Below, piece by piece: positions 32,490-40,634 of a DNA stretch of 64,000 bases (within the stretch, counting starts at the first letter, position 1; each line of letters opens with the position of its first letter). The stretch comes from Kibdelosporangium banguiense (lineage in GTDB: Bacteria > Actinomycetota > Actinomycetes > Mycobacteriales > Pseudonocardiaceae), in assembly GCF_017876405.1 (NCBI RefSeq), contig NZ_JAGINW010000001.1:5841203-5905202 (forward strand). Reading direction: 5' to 3'. The notes beneath the pieces were generated by a model. That model made no database searches, was not told where the DNA came from, and saw only the letters and a program-made list of their open reading frames with translations. The translations under genes and the position numbers were made by a program.

Positions 32490-33050
32490 TTAGGCAGTTG
32501 TTGCTCGGACATATCGGACGGGCGTGTATTCGTACTCTCCGGCGGCGCCCCAGATGTAGTCCTGGTGCTTGACCGGGGTTGAGCCGAAGTCGTAGGCGCG
32601 ATAACGGGTCTGTTCGGTGTTGAGCCATTTTTCGAAGAGGCGGACGTGCTTGCCGGGGGCCACCAGGGCGTCGCCTTTGGACAGCTGGTCCTTGGGGATC
32701 TGTTCGGTCAGGTCGCCCAGGTCCTGGCCGGGGCCGGGGCGCGGGGTCGCGTAACTGTGGGGGAGGTTCCAGGCCATGGAGACGAAACCGGAGCAGTCGG
32801 TCCGGTAGTAGGGCGGGTGGCAGCCGCCAAGGGTGCTCCAGTCCGTTGCCGCGTAGCCGGTTCCGAGGCGATAGCAGCCGTCCTGGGAGTACTGGAGGGT
32901 CTGTCGGTACCAGGTGTCGGCGCGGGCCATGGCTGCGGCGGCGAACTCGGCCTGACGTTTCTGCTGGACTATGTTGCCGTCGGCGACCGACAGTGCACTC
33001 AGGGCGATCATTGCCGTGGCTGCGCCAAGGATTCGTCCCCCGATACCCAT
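32490..33050 (-). CDS. secreted NlpC/P60-like peptidoglycan amidase
   Basis: 186 aa with a short N-terminal hydrophobic signal (GRILGAATAMIALSALSVADG). The catalytic Cys86 is in YRTDCSGFVSMAW and the His135 in APGKHVRLFEKW, as in NlpC/P60 and CHAP-type cell-wall hydrolases; GDALVAPGKHV is the typical GD...H strand. The domain is short and the third catalytic residue is not obvious. Divergent from the gene at 33137. Confidence 0.78.
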   Translation of the reverse strand: MGIGGRILGAATAMIALSALSVADGNIVQQKRQAEFAAAAMARADTWYRQTLQYSQDGCYRLGTGYAATDWSTLGGCHPPYYRTDCSGFVSMAWNLPHSYATPRPGPGQDLGDLTEQIPKDQLSKGDALVAPGKHVRLFEKWLNTEQTRYRAYDFGSTPVKHQDYIWGAAGEYEYTPVRYVRATTA

Positions 33051-33136
33051 GGTGTCCTTTGTACACGTTCGTGCCAGGTGACGAAGTCCGATTCGTTCAA
33101 GACGGCATGGGGGAGTGCCGTGTCATTGTGGGCTGT

Positions 33137-34018
33137 ATGACGGTAGATCTCGCAGCTGCAGCATCCTTCATGGCCGGACATGCCCGGGTTCTGGATCGTC
33201 GCAGGTTCGAGCTGTTGCTCGGCCGGACTGATGTCGGCGCGGTGCTGGCGGCCGTTGACGGGTATCGCAATCCGGACGGTGGTTATGGGTGGGGGCTTGA
33301 GCCGGATTTGCGTGCGCCGGAGAGTCAGCCGGGTGGTGCTTTGCACGCGCTTGAGGTCTTTGCGGAGATCGCGCCGGCGACGACGCCGCGTGCGGTTGAG
33401 GTGTGTGACTGGCTGGAGTCGATCTCGCTGGCGGATGGTGGTGTTCCGTTCGCGTTGCCGGTCGCCGATCCGACTGCCAGCGCGCCGTTCTGGGTACAGG
33501 CTGATCCCGCGGTCTCGACGTTGCACAGCACGGTTTTTGTGGCCGCGGTGGCGCTCAAGGTCGAGGATCCGGCCGTGGCCGGACATCCCTGGCTTGAGCG
33601 GGCGGCCGGATATTGTCTGCGGGCGATCGCCGAGGTCGATTCGGCGCCGCACGCGATCGCCCTGTCGTTCGCGATCCAGTTCCTGGACGCGGCCTATGAG
33701 AAATACCCGCAGGCTGCTGAATTGCTCGACCACTTGGGGAAGTTTGTGCCGGACAACGGGCTCGCGCCGGTGGCCGGTGGTTCCGAGGGTGAGACATTGC
33801 GGGCACTGAACTTCGCGCCCGTGCCGGACCGCCCGGCACGCAAGCTGTTCGCGCCCGGTGTCATCGCCGACGAGCTGGCCAGGCTGGCCGATCAGCAGGA
33901 GGAAGACGGCGGGTGGCGGGTCGATTTCAAGAGCTACTCACCGGCGGCGGAGTTGGAGTGGCGCGGTTACGCCACCGTGAGCGCAGTGTCGATTTTGCGG
34001 CGGAATCACGTGATATAG
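33137..34018 (+). CDS. prenyltransferase/squalene-oxidase repeat-like protein
   Basis: 293-aa alpha/alpha-toroid protein. Repeats include YRNPDGGYGWGLEPDL, LESISLADGGVPFALP and a third in the DQQEEDGGWRVDF region. The QW-like DGG(Y/W) motifs resemble terpene cyclase and prenyltransferase beta repeats, but the catalytic DxDD motif is not seen. Function unknown; I infer a binding or scaffold fold rather than a cyclase. ATG 33137 with weak ribosome-binding site. Confidence 0.7.
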   Translation: MTVDLAAAASFMAGHARVLDRRRFELLLGRTDVGAVLAAVDGYRNPDGGYGWGLEPDLRAPESQPGGALHALEVFAEIAPATTPRAVEVCDWLESISLADGGVPFALPVADPTASAPFWVQADPAVSTLHSTVFVAAVALKVEDPAVAGHPWLERAAGYCLRAIAEVDSAPHAIALSFAIQFLDAAYEKYPQAAELLDHLGKFVPDNGLAPVAGGSEGETLRALNFAPVPDRPARKLFAPGVIADELARLADQQEEDGGWRVDFKSYSPAAELEWRGYATVSAVSILRRNHVI

Positions 34019-34686
34019 CCGTTCAGGTGGCTTGCCCCGGCCAACATCGCTGTCGCGCGCATGGTCAGCGCCGTCTGCCGCTGGGCGATGGCCGCGCGCA
34101 GGGCGTCCGTGCTGCCTGATCCGCGCAGTTCCTGGAGGATGGGCTTGATCATCGGCAGGGGATAGTGGCCGTTGCGCAGCATCTGGATCATCCGGGCGTG
34201 CCGGATGTCGGCCGGGCCGTAGGTCCGGTACTTCGTCCCTGGAGTCCGCTGTGGACTGAGTAGCCCGGCCGCCTCCCACACGCGCAGAGCGGACGTGCGG
34301 ACGCCGAGGAAGGCCGCGACCTCGCCGATGCGCATGTCCGAATGCGGCGGCGTGGCCGACGGTTGCCCGGCGATTGTTTCGAGCGCTTTGCCCACCGCCT
34401 GCAGGGATTGGCGCTGCTCATGCAGGGCCGCGTGGCTGGCGTCGATGAGCGCCAACGCCTTGGGCACGTCTCGCGCGTTGACGGCCTGCATGATCGCCTG
34501 CGCGGTTTCGCCGCCGTAGCCCCTTGCCAACGCGCGATAGGTGAGCAGAGCCTGGAGGTGGCGGGTGTCGAAGGTGCGGTAGCCGGACGGCGTCCGCGGG
34601 GCGGCGGGCAGCACACCGGCGTCCGCGTAGTTGCGGACCGCCTGAGTCGAGATTCCCGCCTCCCTGGCCAGGTCGATCGGTCGCAT
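34006..34686 (-). CDS. MerR family regulator with two MerR DNA-binding domains
   Basis: 226 aa. The first MerR winged helix is at residues 1-70 (MRPIDLAREAGISTQAVRNY, GVLPAAPRTPSGYRTFD). The second is at about 118-190 (MRIGEVAAFLGVRTSALRVW, EAAGLLSPQRTPGTKYRTYG). A helical segment joins them. TioE-like regulators are a possible relation. It is divergent from an ABC-2 exporter, and the spacer carries palindromes, so it probably controls the exporter. It overlaps the previous gene's end by 13 nt. Confidence 0.87.
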   Translation of the reverse strand: MRPIDLAREAGISTQAVRNYADAGVLPAAPRTPSGYRTFDTRHLQALLTYRALARGYGGETAQAIMQAVNARDVPKALALIDASHAALHEQRQSLQAVGKALETIAGQPSATPPHSDMRIGEVAAFLGVRTSALRVWEAAGLLSPQRTPGTKYRTYGPADIRHARMIQMLRNGHYPLPMIKPILQELRGSGSTDALRAAIAQRQTALTMRATAMLAGASHLNGYIT

Positions 34687-34710
34687 GGCTTCACCTCCGT
34701 GTTTGAAGGT

Positions 34711-34729
34711 TACCGCCCTGAAAGCGGTA
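34711..34729. promoter_or_regulatory. MerR-type palindromic operator
   Basis: Perfect inverted repeat TACCGC-N7-GCGGTA, 24 nt upstream of the MerR ATG and 60 nt upstream of the ABC gene. It is flanked by TTGAA and TTCAA. Confidence 0.65.
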
Positions 34730-34755
34730 TTCAACTGTGGGGTTCCGGGAAAAGT

Positions 34756-34767
34756 TTCAACATTGAA
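34756..34767. promoter_or_regulatory. second palindrome in the MerR/ABC divergent region
   Basis: TTCAACATTGAA (TTCAA-CA-TTGAA), 22 nt before the ABC ATPase start. Together with the first palindrome it could give two sites for a regulator with two DNA-binding domains. Confidence 0.5.
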
Positions 34768-34789
34768 CTTCAATGAAATACTTGAAGCC

Positions 34790-35644
34790 ATGAATGTTGT
34801 CGAAACCCATGGTCTGCGAATGCGATACGGGCCGGTCGATGTGCTGTGTGGCGTGGACATCCACCTCGCGCGCGGAGAGGTACTGGCTCTGCTCGGCCCG
34901 AACGGCGCCGGTAAGACGACCACTGTCGAAATCCTGGCCGGATTCCGGAAACGCACCGGCGGAGACGTGACAGTACTCGGCGCCGACCCGGGTAGCGGAA
35001 ACGAGAAGTGGCGGGCCCGGCTGGGTATCGTCCTGCAGTCCTGGCGTGATCACGGGAAATGGCGCGTCGGCGAACTGCTCGGTCACATCGCCCGCTACTA
35101 CACGCCTTATGGGACACCCTACGCGGTCGGTGATCTGCTTGACCTCATTGGACTGACCGGGCAGGCCAAGACTCCGATCGCGCTGCTGTCCGGTGGGCAG
35201 CGACGTCGGCTGGACGTGGCCATCGGCCTGGTCGGCCGCCCTGAGCTGCTGTTCCTCGACGAGCCGACAGTCGGGTTCGATCCTGAGGCGCGGCAGGACT
35301 TCCACGAGTTGGTGCGCCGGCTGGACACCACAATCCTGCTGACCACCCACGACCTCGCCGAAGCCGGGAAACTGGCGGACCGGATCATGATCCTGGCCGG
35401 TGGCGGGATTGCCGCATCCGGTACAGCCGCTGAGCTCGCCGCCCAGATCTCCGGAAAGTCCGAGGTCCGCTACCGCCGCGGTGATCGGTCCTATGCGGAC
35501 TCGGTGGACGATGCGACCGATCACGTACGGAACCTGTTCTCTGAATATGACAAGGAAATCCAGGACCTCGAGGTACGCCGGGTCAGTCTGGAGGACGTCT
35601 ACCTGTCCATGGTCCGCCAGTTCGAGTCGGGGGTAAGCGCATGA
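34790..35644 (+). CDS. ABC transporter ATPase (ABC-2 exporter)
   Basis: 284 aa. Walker A LLGPNGAGKTTT, Q-loop VLQSW, signature LLSGGQRRRLDVAIGL, Walker B LLFLDEPTVGFD and H-loop TTHD are all intact. The C-terminal extension (VRYRRGDRSYAD ... LEDVYLSMV) is that of DrrA-type drug exporters. ATG 34790 (MNVVETHGLRMRY). The stop overlaps the permease start by 4 nt. Control by the divergent MerR regulator is likely. Confidence 0.93.
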   Translation: MNVVETHGLRMRYGPVDVLCGVDIHLARGEVLALLGPNGAGKTTTVEILAGFRKRTGGDVTVLGADPGSGNEKWRARLGIVLQSWRDHGKWRVGELLGHIARYYTPYGTPYAVGDLLDLIGLTGQAKTPIALLSGGQRRRLDVAIGLVGRPELLFLDEPTVGFDPEARQDFHELVRRLDTTILLTTHDLAEAGKLADRIMILAGGGIAASGTAAELAAQISGKSEVRYRRGDRSYADSVDDATDHVRNLFSEYDKEIQDLEVRRVSLEDVYLSMVRQFESGVSA

Positions 35645-36435
35645 CGCAGGTCCAAGCAGTCAGGGCTGGTCTGCAGCGGGGGTGGATTGAATGCAGGCAG
35701 TCGATGACCAATCCCGGGGAGATGCTTGGCTGGGTGTGGCCGTCGGTCATTCCCCTGGTAGTGCTGTACACATTGCGCGGGACCGCAGTTCCTGGCACCA
35801 ACTTTTCCATTGGTTCACAGGCGATTCCGGGCATTCTCGGCATGAATGTCGTGCTGATCGGGATGATGGGCCTGGCGATGGCGCTGATGATGGACCAGAT
35901 GGACGGTACTTTGTTGCGCTCCAAGGCGATTCCGAACGGAGTGACCGGGTATCTGACCGGCCGGATAGTCGGTCAGTCTGCGATCACTGCCGCCGTTCTG
36001 GTGATCCTGCTTGTTCCGTGCGCGTTTCTCTTCGGCGGCCTGTCGCTCGGCAGCCCGCAGTCATGGCTCATGCTGATCTGGGTGCTTTTTCTCGGCCTGA
36101 TCGCGACTTTGCCGATCGGCGCGGTGATCGGCTCATTGCTGCGCAGCCCGCAGAGTCTCAGCTTCGGCACCTTGCTGATCACTTTGCTGGTGCTGGTCTC
36201 CGGCGTGTTCTACCCGATTACCGCACTGCCTGAATGGCTGCAGTGGGCCGGTCAACTGCTGCCGATCTACTGGCTCGGCCTGGGGATGCGGGCAGCCCTG
36301 CTGCCGGATTCGCTCGCCGTCGCCGAGATCGGCCAGTCCTGGCGCCACCTGGAGACTGTCGGGGTGCTCGGCGCGTGGGCCGCGATCGGATTCGTGGTGG
36401 CTCCGATCGTGTTGCGCCGGGTGATACGGCGTTAG
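35641..36435 (+). CDS. ABC-2 type permease
   Basis: 264 aa with six hydrophobic helices and the ABC-2 motif in helix V (LLVLVSGVFYPITALPEWLQ), partner of the preceding ATPase. With it, it should form a DrrAB-like exporter of a hydrophobic compound, perhaps a drug or lipid. Substrate unknown. Confidence 0.9.
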   Translation: MTQVQAVRAGLQRGWIECRQSMTNPGEMLGWVWPSVIPLVVLYTLRGTAVPGTNFSIGSQAIPGILGMNVVLIGMMGLAMALMMDQMDGTLLRSKAIPNGVTGYLTGRIVGQSAITAAVLVILLVPCAFLFGGLSLGSPQSWLMLIWVLFLGLIATLPIGAVIGSLLRSPQSLSFGTLLITLLVLVSGVFYPITALPEWLQWAGQLLPIYWLGLGMRAALLPDSLAVAEIGQSWRHLETVGVLGAWAAIGFVVAPIVLRRVIRR

Positions 36436-36485
36436 CACTTACCGGTGATGTCGCGTCAGTCAAAAGGATGACGCGCGGGTAAGTG
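36436..36485. terminator. nested inverted repeat after the exporter operon
   Basis: CACTTACC pairs with GGTAAGTG and inside it GCGTCA pairs with TGACGC, forming a two-part stem. It begins right at the permease stop and ends 22 nt before the next GTG start. It may terminate the ABC operon or act on the next gene's leader. Confidence 0.55.
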
Positions 36486-36507
36486 GGGCCGCGCCAGAAT
36501 CGGCTGA

Positions 36508-38025
36508 GTGAGGGTACTTCTCGTCGCCGCGTTGATCACTGCTGTCAGTCCGGTCACCGCTGGAGGTCCGGCCGCCCCGCCGGTCAACAGCCTTGTGGCG
36601 CAAGCAGATGCTGCGTCGACACCGCGTTTGGGCTGGGCGCCGTGCACTGAGCATGGGCTGGAGCGCTACGAATGCGCGATCGCTGATGTTCCCCTCGACT
36701 ACGCCAGGCCACGCGGCGTCAAGAGGGGGCTGGCGGTGCTCCGGCAGCGGGCGACGTCGCCTCATGAGAGGATCGGCACGTTGTTCACGGCCGTCGGTGG
36801 GCCAGGCGGTTCTGGCCTCAGTGCGGCCAAAGACGGTCTGCTGTCCGGGGAACTCGCCGCGAGGTTCGACATTGTCGCCTTTGACCAGCGGGGGATCGGC
36901 CGAAGTGGACAGATTCACTGCTTCGCGTCAGCCGCCGAACAGGAGCAGTTCTGGGCCGACTTGCCGCAACCTCCGGCGAACCCGGCCGAGGAACGTCAGG
37001 CCACGCGGGCAAGCCGGACGATCGCGGCGAAGTGCTCGCGGCAGAGTCAGCATCTGACCACTGTGGACGCTGCTCGTGACCTGGATCTTCTTCGCCGCGC
37101 TGTCGGCGACTCGAAACTGACGTACACCGGTGGCTCCTACGCCAGTTACCTCGGTGAGGTCTATGGTGCCCTGTTCGGTGACCGAGTCCGTGCCCTGCAG
37201 CTCAACGCCATGATCGATCCCACTGCATACACGAACGACGCACTCGGCCTGTTGTGGGATCGCTCGGCGGGCACTGAGGAGGTCTTCCGCGAGTTCGCCC
37301 GGTACTGCACCGCACCCGGATGTGCCTTCGCGGGCCCGGATGTCCTCGGCCGCAACGCCCGTCTGCTTGACCGGCTCCGCGAGGCGCCGATCACTGTGGG
37401 ACAAGGAAAGGACGCGCTGCAGGTCCGGTATCGCTATGTCGTTCCGGCTCATGCCTCGTTGCTCTACGACACCCAGCACGGCTGGCCCGCCTTGGGAACG
37501 CTGCTTGCCGAGCTGGAGAAAGGCCCGGCCGGGTCCGCGCAGACGGTCAAGGACATCCTGAGCGCGGCGGTGTCCCGGCCGGACTTCCTGGACTCGTTCA
37601 TCGCCATCTCATGCGTGGACGTCGGCGTTCCGCGGGTTCCCGGGCTTTGGTCCACTATGGCCGAATCGTTCGACGTCCACGCCCCGCACTACGGCAGGCA
37701 CTGGCTTTACCTCGCTTTGCCTTGTGCCACTTGGCAGACTCCGCCCCAGCGGTACACCGGCTCGTGGCGGCTGCGGTCGGCCACGCCCGCTCTGCTGATC
37801 AACAACCGGTTCGACCCGGTGACGCCGTTGTCCTCGGCGCGAAACGCACTGCGGGAGCTCGGGAACGCGCGGCTTGTCGTGGTCGAGGGACACGGCCACG
37901 ACATCACCGGATCGTGTACCGATCGGCTCCGATCGCAGTACTTGATCGACCTGAAGCTGCCCGCGCCCGGCACGAGCTGCCGGCCCGACCGGCCGCCGTT
38001 CGGCACTCAGGCAAACCGGTTGTGA
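36508..38025 (+). CDS. secreted alpha/beta hydrolase, tripeptidyl-aminopeptidase type
   Basis: 505 aa with a Sec signal (MRVLLVAALITAVSPVTAG). Peptidase S33/TAP-like features: oxyanion region VGGPGGSG, AFDQRGIGRSG, nucleophile in TGGSYASYLG (Ser about 210), Asp in INNRFDPVTP (about 436) and His in VEGHGHDITG (about 463), plus the C-terminal TAP-like segment with C-x-W. Streptomyces SlpD/E and Tap are the known relatives. Paired cysteines fit an exported protein. GTG start. Confidence 0.88.
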   Translation: MRVLLVAALITAVSPVTAGGPAAPPVNSLVAQADAASTPRLGWAPCTEHGLERYECAIADVPLDYARPRGVKRGLAVLRQRATSPHERIGTLFTAVGGPGGSGLSAAKDGLLSGELAARFDIVAFDQRGIGRSGQIHCFASAAEQEQFWADLPQPPANPAEERQATRASRTIAAKCSRQSQHLTTVDAARDLDLLRRAVGDSKLTYTGGSYASYLGEVYGALFGDRVRALQLNAMIDPTAYTNDALGLLWDRSAGTEEVFREFARYCTAPGCAFAGPDVLGRNARLLDRLREAPITVGQGKDALQVRYRYVVPAHASLLYDTQHGWPALGTLLAELEKGPAGSAQTVKDILSAAVSRPDFLDSFIAISCVDVGVPRVPGLWSTMAESFDVHAPHYGRHWLYLALPCATWQTPPQRYTGSWRLRSATPALLINNRFDPVTPLSSARNALRELGNARLVVVEGHGHDITGSCTDRLRSQYLIDLKLPAPGTSCRPDRPPFGTQANRL

Positions 38026-38054
38026 CGTGGCGGACCGGCGGGTAGGAATGACTG

Positions 38055-38906
38055 GTGATCACTCTTGGCGCTGTGTTCCGTCCCCAGTTTCCGCCCGAAC
38101 GCCTGCGTGACGTGGCCCGCGCGGCCGACGAATCCGGTCTGGACCAGTTGTGGCTGTGGGAGGACTGCTTCCTGGAGAGCGGGATCGCCGCCGCGTCGGC
38201 CGCGTTGGCGTGGACCGAACGGCTGCGGGTCGGGATCGGCCTGATGCCGGTGCCGTTCCGCAATGCCGCGCTGACCGCGATGGAGATCGCCACCATCGAA
38301 CGGCTGTTCCCAGGCCGATTCCTCCCAGGCGTCGGCCACGGTGTGCAGGACTGGATGCAACAGGTCGGCGCACGGGTCGAGTCGCCGGTCACGTTGCTGC
38401 GTGAGCACCTCCTGGCAATGCGTGCGCTCCTGGCCGGCGAGACTGTGACAACGCAGGGCCGTTACGTGAACCTCGACAAGGTTGCGCTCGACTGGCCACC
38501 TGTGAGCAAACCCGCAGTGTTCGCGGGAGCGACGGGCCCACGGTCGATCAAGCTGTGCGGCGAGGCAGCGGACGGCACAATCCTCACGGCCAGCACGTCA
38601 GTCGAAGGCGTACGCGAAGCGCGCCGTCTGATAGACGAAGGACGCGCCACGGCCGGGCGGACGGACAAGCACGAAGTGGTGGTCTACCTGTTGACCGCCA
38701 CCGGGCCGGACGCCGCCGAACGGCTCAATGCCGACCCGGACGCACCGGGTGCTGGTGTCGCGGGCGATGCGGGCACGGTCGCGGAGGCCGTTCAGCGCTA
38801 CGCCGAAGCTGGCGCCGACACGGTTGTCCTCCAGCCCACGGCGGACGAACCTGATCCGGAAGGGTTTGTCCGGTTCGTGGCCGAATCGGTTCGGCCACGA
38901 ATATAA
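38055..38906 (+). CDS. LLM-class flavin/F420-dependent oxidoreductase
   Basis: 283 aa, luciferase-like TIM barrel. Features are FRPQFPPERLRDVARAADESG, LRVGIGLMPVPFRNAALTAMEIAT, GRFLPGVGHGVQDWM, and FAGATGPRSIKLCGEAADG near the C-terminus. The GVGHG loop and overall layout fit the F420-using actinobacterial group better than FMN types, but the cofactor cannot be settled by eye. GTG start at 38055. Confidence 0.88.
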   Translation: MITLGAVFRPQFPPERLRDVARAADESGLDQLWLWEDCFLESGIAAASAALAWTERLRVGIGLMPVPFRNAALTAMEIATIERLFPGRFLPGVGHGVQDWMQQVGARVESPVTLLREHLLAMRALLAGETVTTQGRYVNLDKVALDWPPVSKPAVFAGATGPRSIKLCGEAADGTILTASTSVEGVREARRLIDEGRATAGRTDKHEVVVYLLTATGPDAAERLNADPDAPGAGVAGDAGTVAEAVQRYAEAGADTVVLQPTADEPDPEGFVRFVAESVRPRI

Positions 38907-38912
38907 GAGTCT

Positions 38913-38932
38913 GCTTACACGCAAGCTATACT
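38913..38932 (+). promoter_or_regulatory. operator/promoter of the MarR gene
   Basis: GCTT-N6-AAGC inverted repeat (38913-38926) touches a TATACT -10 box (38927-38932). The -10 box ends 7 nt before the ATG at 38940, so transcription would start at or next to the start codon and the mRNA would be leaderless. The repeat is a candidate autoregulatory site. Confidence 0.55.
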
Positions 38933-38939
38933 CTGCGTT

Positions 38940-39410
38940 ATGACCGACCGGCCGTTGACCGCGCGCGAAGAAGTGCTGTGGCGCGCGATCCAACGGCTGA
39001 CGGTCTCGTTGCCGCGTGCGTTGGACGACGATCTGTTGCGGTCCACCGGCCTGTCGCTGACGGACTACGCAGTGTTGATGCACCTGTCCGAAGCTGAGCA
39101 CCACATGCTGCGGATGGCCGACCTCGCCCTGGCGACAGCGCTGTCGGCCAGCAGGATCACCCGTGTCGTGGAGAACCTCCAGTCGCGCGGCCTGGTGGTC
39201 AAGCGGCGCTGCGACGGCGACGGCCGTGGGTACAACGCCATGCTGACACCGGAAGGCATGCAGCGGCTGAAAGCGGCATACCCGGCGCATCTGGCCAGCG
39301 CCCGGCGGCGCGTGATCGACCAGATCGCGCCCGACCTGATCGCTACCGTGGGTGAGCAACTCGTCCGGGTGGCCGAGAGCATCCACTCCGACTGCAGGCG
39401 TCAGATCTAG
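38940..39410 (+). CDS. MarR family transcriptional regulator
   Basis: 156 aa. The winged helix is LSLTDYAVLMHLSEAEHHMLRMADLALATALSASRITRVVENL (in two parts around residues 38-80), wing LVVKRRCDGDGRGYNAMLT, then a C-terminal dimer helix. It may repress itself and the LLM oxidoreductase 33 nt upstream. Likely leaderless start. Confidence 0.9.
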   Translation: MTDRPLTAREEVLWRAIQRLTVSLPRALDDDLLRSTGLSLTDYAVLMHLSEAEHHMLRMADLALATALSASRITRVVENLQSRGLVVKRRCDGDGRGYNAMLTPEGMQRLKAAYPAHLASARRRVIDQIAPDLIATVGEQLVRVAESIHSDCRRQI

Positions 39411-39661
39411 AGTTTCGGGTATTTGCCAGTCAACGTGATGGCTTCGTGATGCGTCCTATGGCTGTGCTGGACGAGTTATCGACAAGATCGGGAAAGCGTC
39501 AGACCCGGGAAATCCCGGCTGTCACGGCGATCGATCATCTGGTGGACGCAGGCGGTGGCCACAGTGGCCGATCTGGTGCCGGCCGTGCCGGGACTCGGCT
39601 GATCAGGTGGATTTCGCGCCGCAATCGGCCTGTGGCAACAAAGGCTTGGCACGGTGTAGCA

Positions 39662-40558
39662 GTGTCCACTCGCATCGTGAGTCTGGTTGTGACGCTGGGG
39701 GTCAGCCTCGGACTGCTGACGGGGATCGCGACCGCCACCGCCGAGCCCGCACCTGTGCTGGGCCCGGCCCAGGGGGATTCGCTGCATCTGATGTCGTTCA
39801 ACCTGCGGTTCGCCGCCAACACAGGGCCGAACTCCTGGCGGCAGCGGCGTGCGGTGATGGCTGAACTTCTCAACCGCGAACTGCCCACTGTGCTCGGTAC
39901 GCAGGAAGGGCTGTCCGGGCAGTTGCAGGACATCGACCGTGACCTGCCGCCGCGCTACGACTGGATCGGGGTGGGCAGGGAAGGCGGCAATCGCGGCGAG
40001 TTCACCGCGATCTTCTACGACACCGAACGGCTCTCGTTGCGGGAATCCGGGCAGTTCTGGCTTTCCGACACGCCATCGGTGGTCGGTTCGATCACTTGGG
40101 GCAACGTCGTTCCCCGGATGGTGACCGTGGCGCGGTTCACCGATCGGCGCACCGGCAAGGAGTTCTTCGCTGTCAACACACATTTCGACAACAAGTCGGA
40201 GAACGCCAGTCAACGCAGTGCGGAGCTGGTCCGCAACAGGATCGCCCGGCTCGCGCCGGGGCTGCCGGTCCTGCTGCTGGGTGATTTCAACGATCCCGCC
40301 GGCAACGCGCCCAGCTATGACACCCTGGTGACCAAAGGCGGGATGACCGACTCGTGGCTCGCCGCGACCCGGCAGGCCACCCCCCTTTACGCCACTTACC
40401 ACGGGTATCGCCGCATACGGCCCAACGGCTACCGGATCGACTGGATCCTGACCAAGGGCAATGTCACCGTGAACGCGGCCGGTATCAACACCTTCGCCAA
40501 GGACGGCCAGTACCCGTCGGATCATTTCCCGATCCAGGCCATGGTCACCCTGCGATAG
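39662..40558 (+). CDS. secreted endonuclease/exonuclease/phosphatase (EEP) family protein
   Basis: 298 aa with a Sec signal (STRIVSLVVTLGVSLGLLTG). EEP motifs: LMSFNLRFAAN (Asn), VLGTQEGLSGQ (metal Glu), FAVNTHFDNKSENASQR (His), LLLGDFNDPAGN (Asp/Asn), and the final YPSDHFPI (Asp-His). The family hydrolyses phosphodiesters or phosphomonoesters; substrate could be nucleic acid, inositol phosphate or phospholipid. GTG 39662 starts just before the signal; the long in-frame upstream extension (from 39446) has no family likeness. The 250-nt spacer before it shows nothing else. Confidence 0.83.
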   Translation: MSTRIVSLVVTLGVSLGLLTGIATATAEPAPVLGPAQGDSLHLMSFNLRFAANTGPNSWRQRRAVMAELLNRELPTVLGTQEGLSGQLQDIDRDLPPRYDWIGVGREGGNRGEFTAIFYDTERLSLRESGQFWLSDTPSVVGSITWGNVVPRMVTVARFTDRRTGKEFFAVNTHFDNKSENASQRSAELVRNRIARLAPGLPVLLLGDFNDPAGNAPSYDTLVTKGGMTDSWLAATRQATPLYATYHGYRRIRPNGYRIDWILTKGNVTVNAAGINTFAKDGQYPSDHFPIQAMVTLR

Positions 40559-40592
40559 CCACATCAGCCCGGCCTTTGCTCCAGAGAAGGGA

Positions 40593-40622
40593 AGCCGGTG
40601 CGGCCAGAGGGCCGCACCGGCT
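40593..40622. terminator. 13-bp stem terminator between convergent genes
   Basis: Perfect 13-bp inverted repeat with an AGAG loop between the EEP gene stop (40558) and the lipoprotein gene stop (40635). Confidence 0.8.
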
Positions 40623-40634
40623 GTGGTGGGAGGA

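Noticed and set aside
39446-39661. 72-residue N-terminal extension of the EEP protein
   Set aside because: It would bury the signal peptide inside the protein; composition is unlike an exported protein and no homologous segment is recognised.
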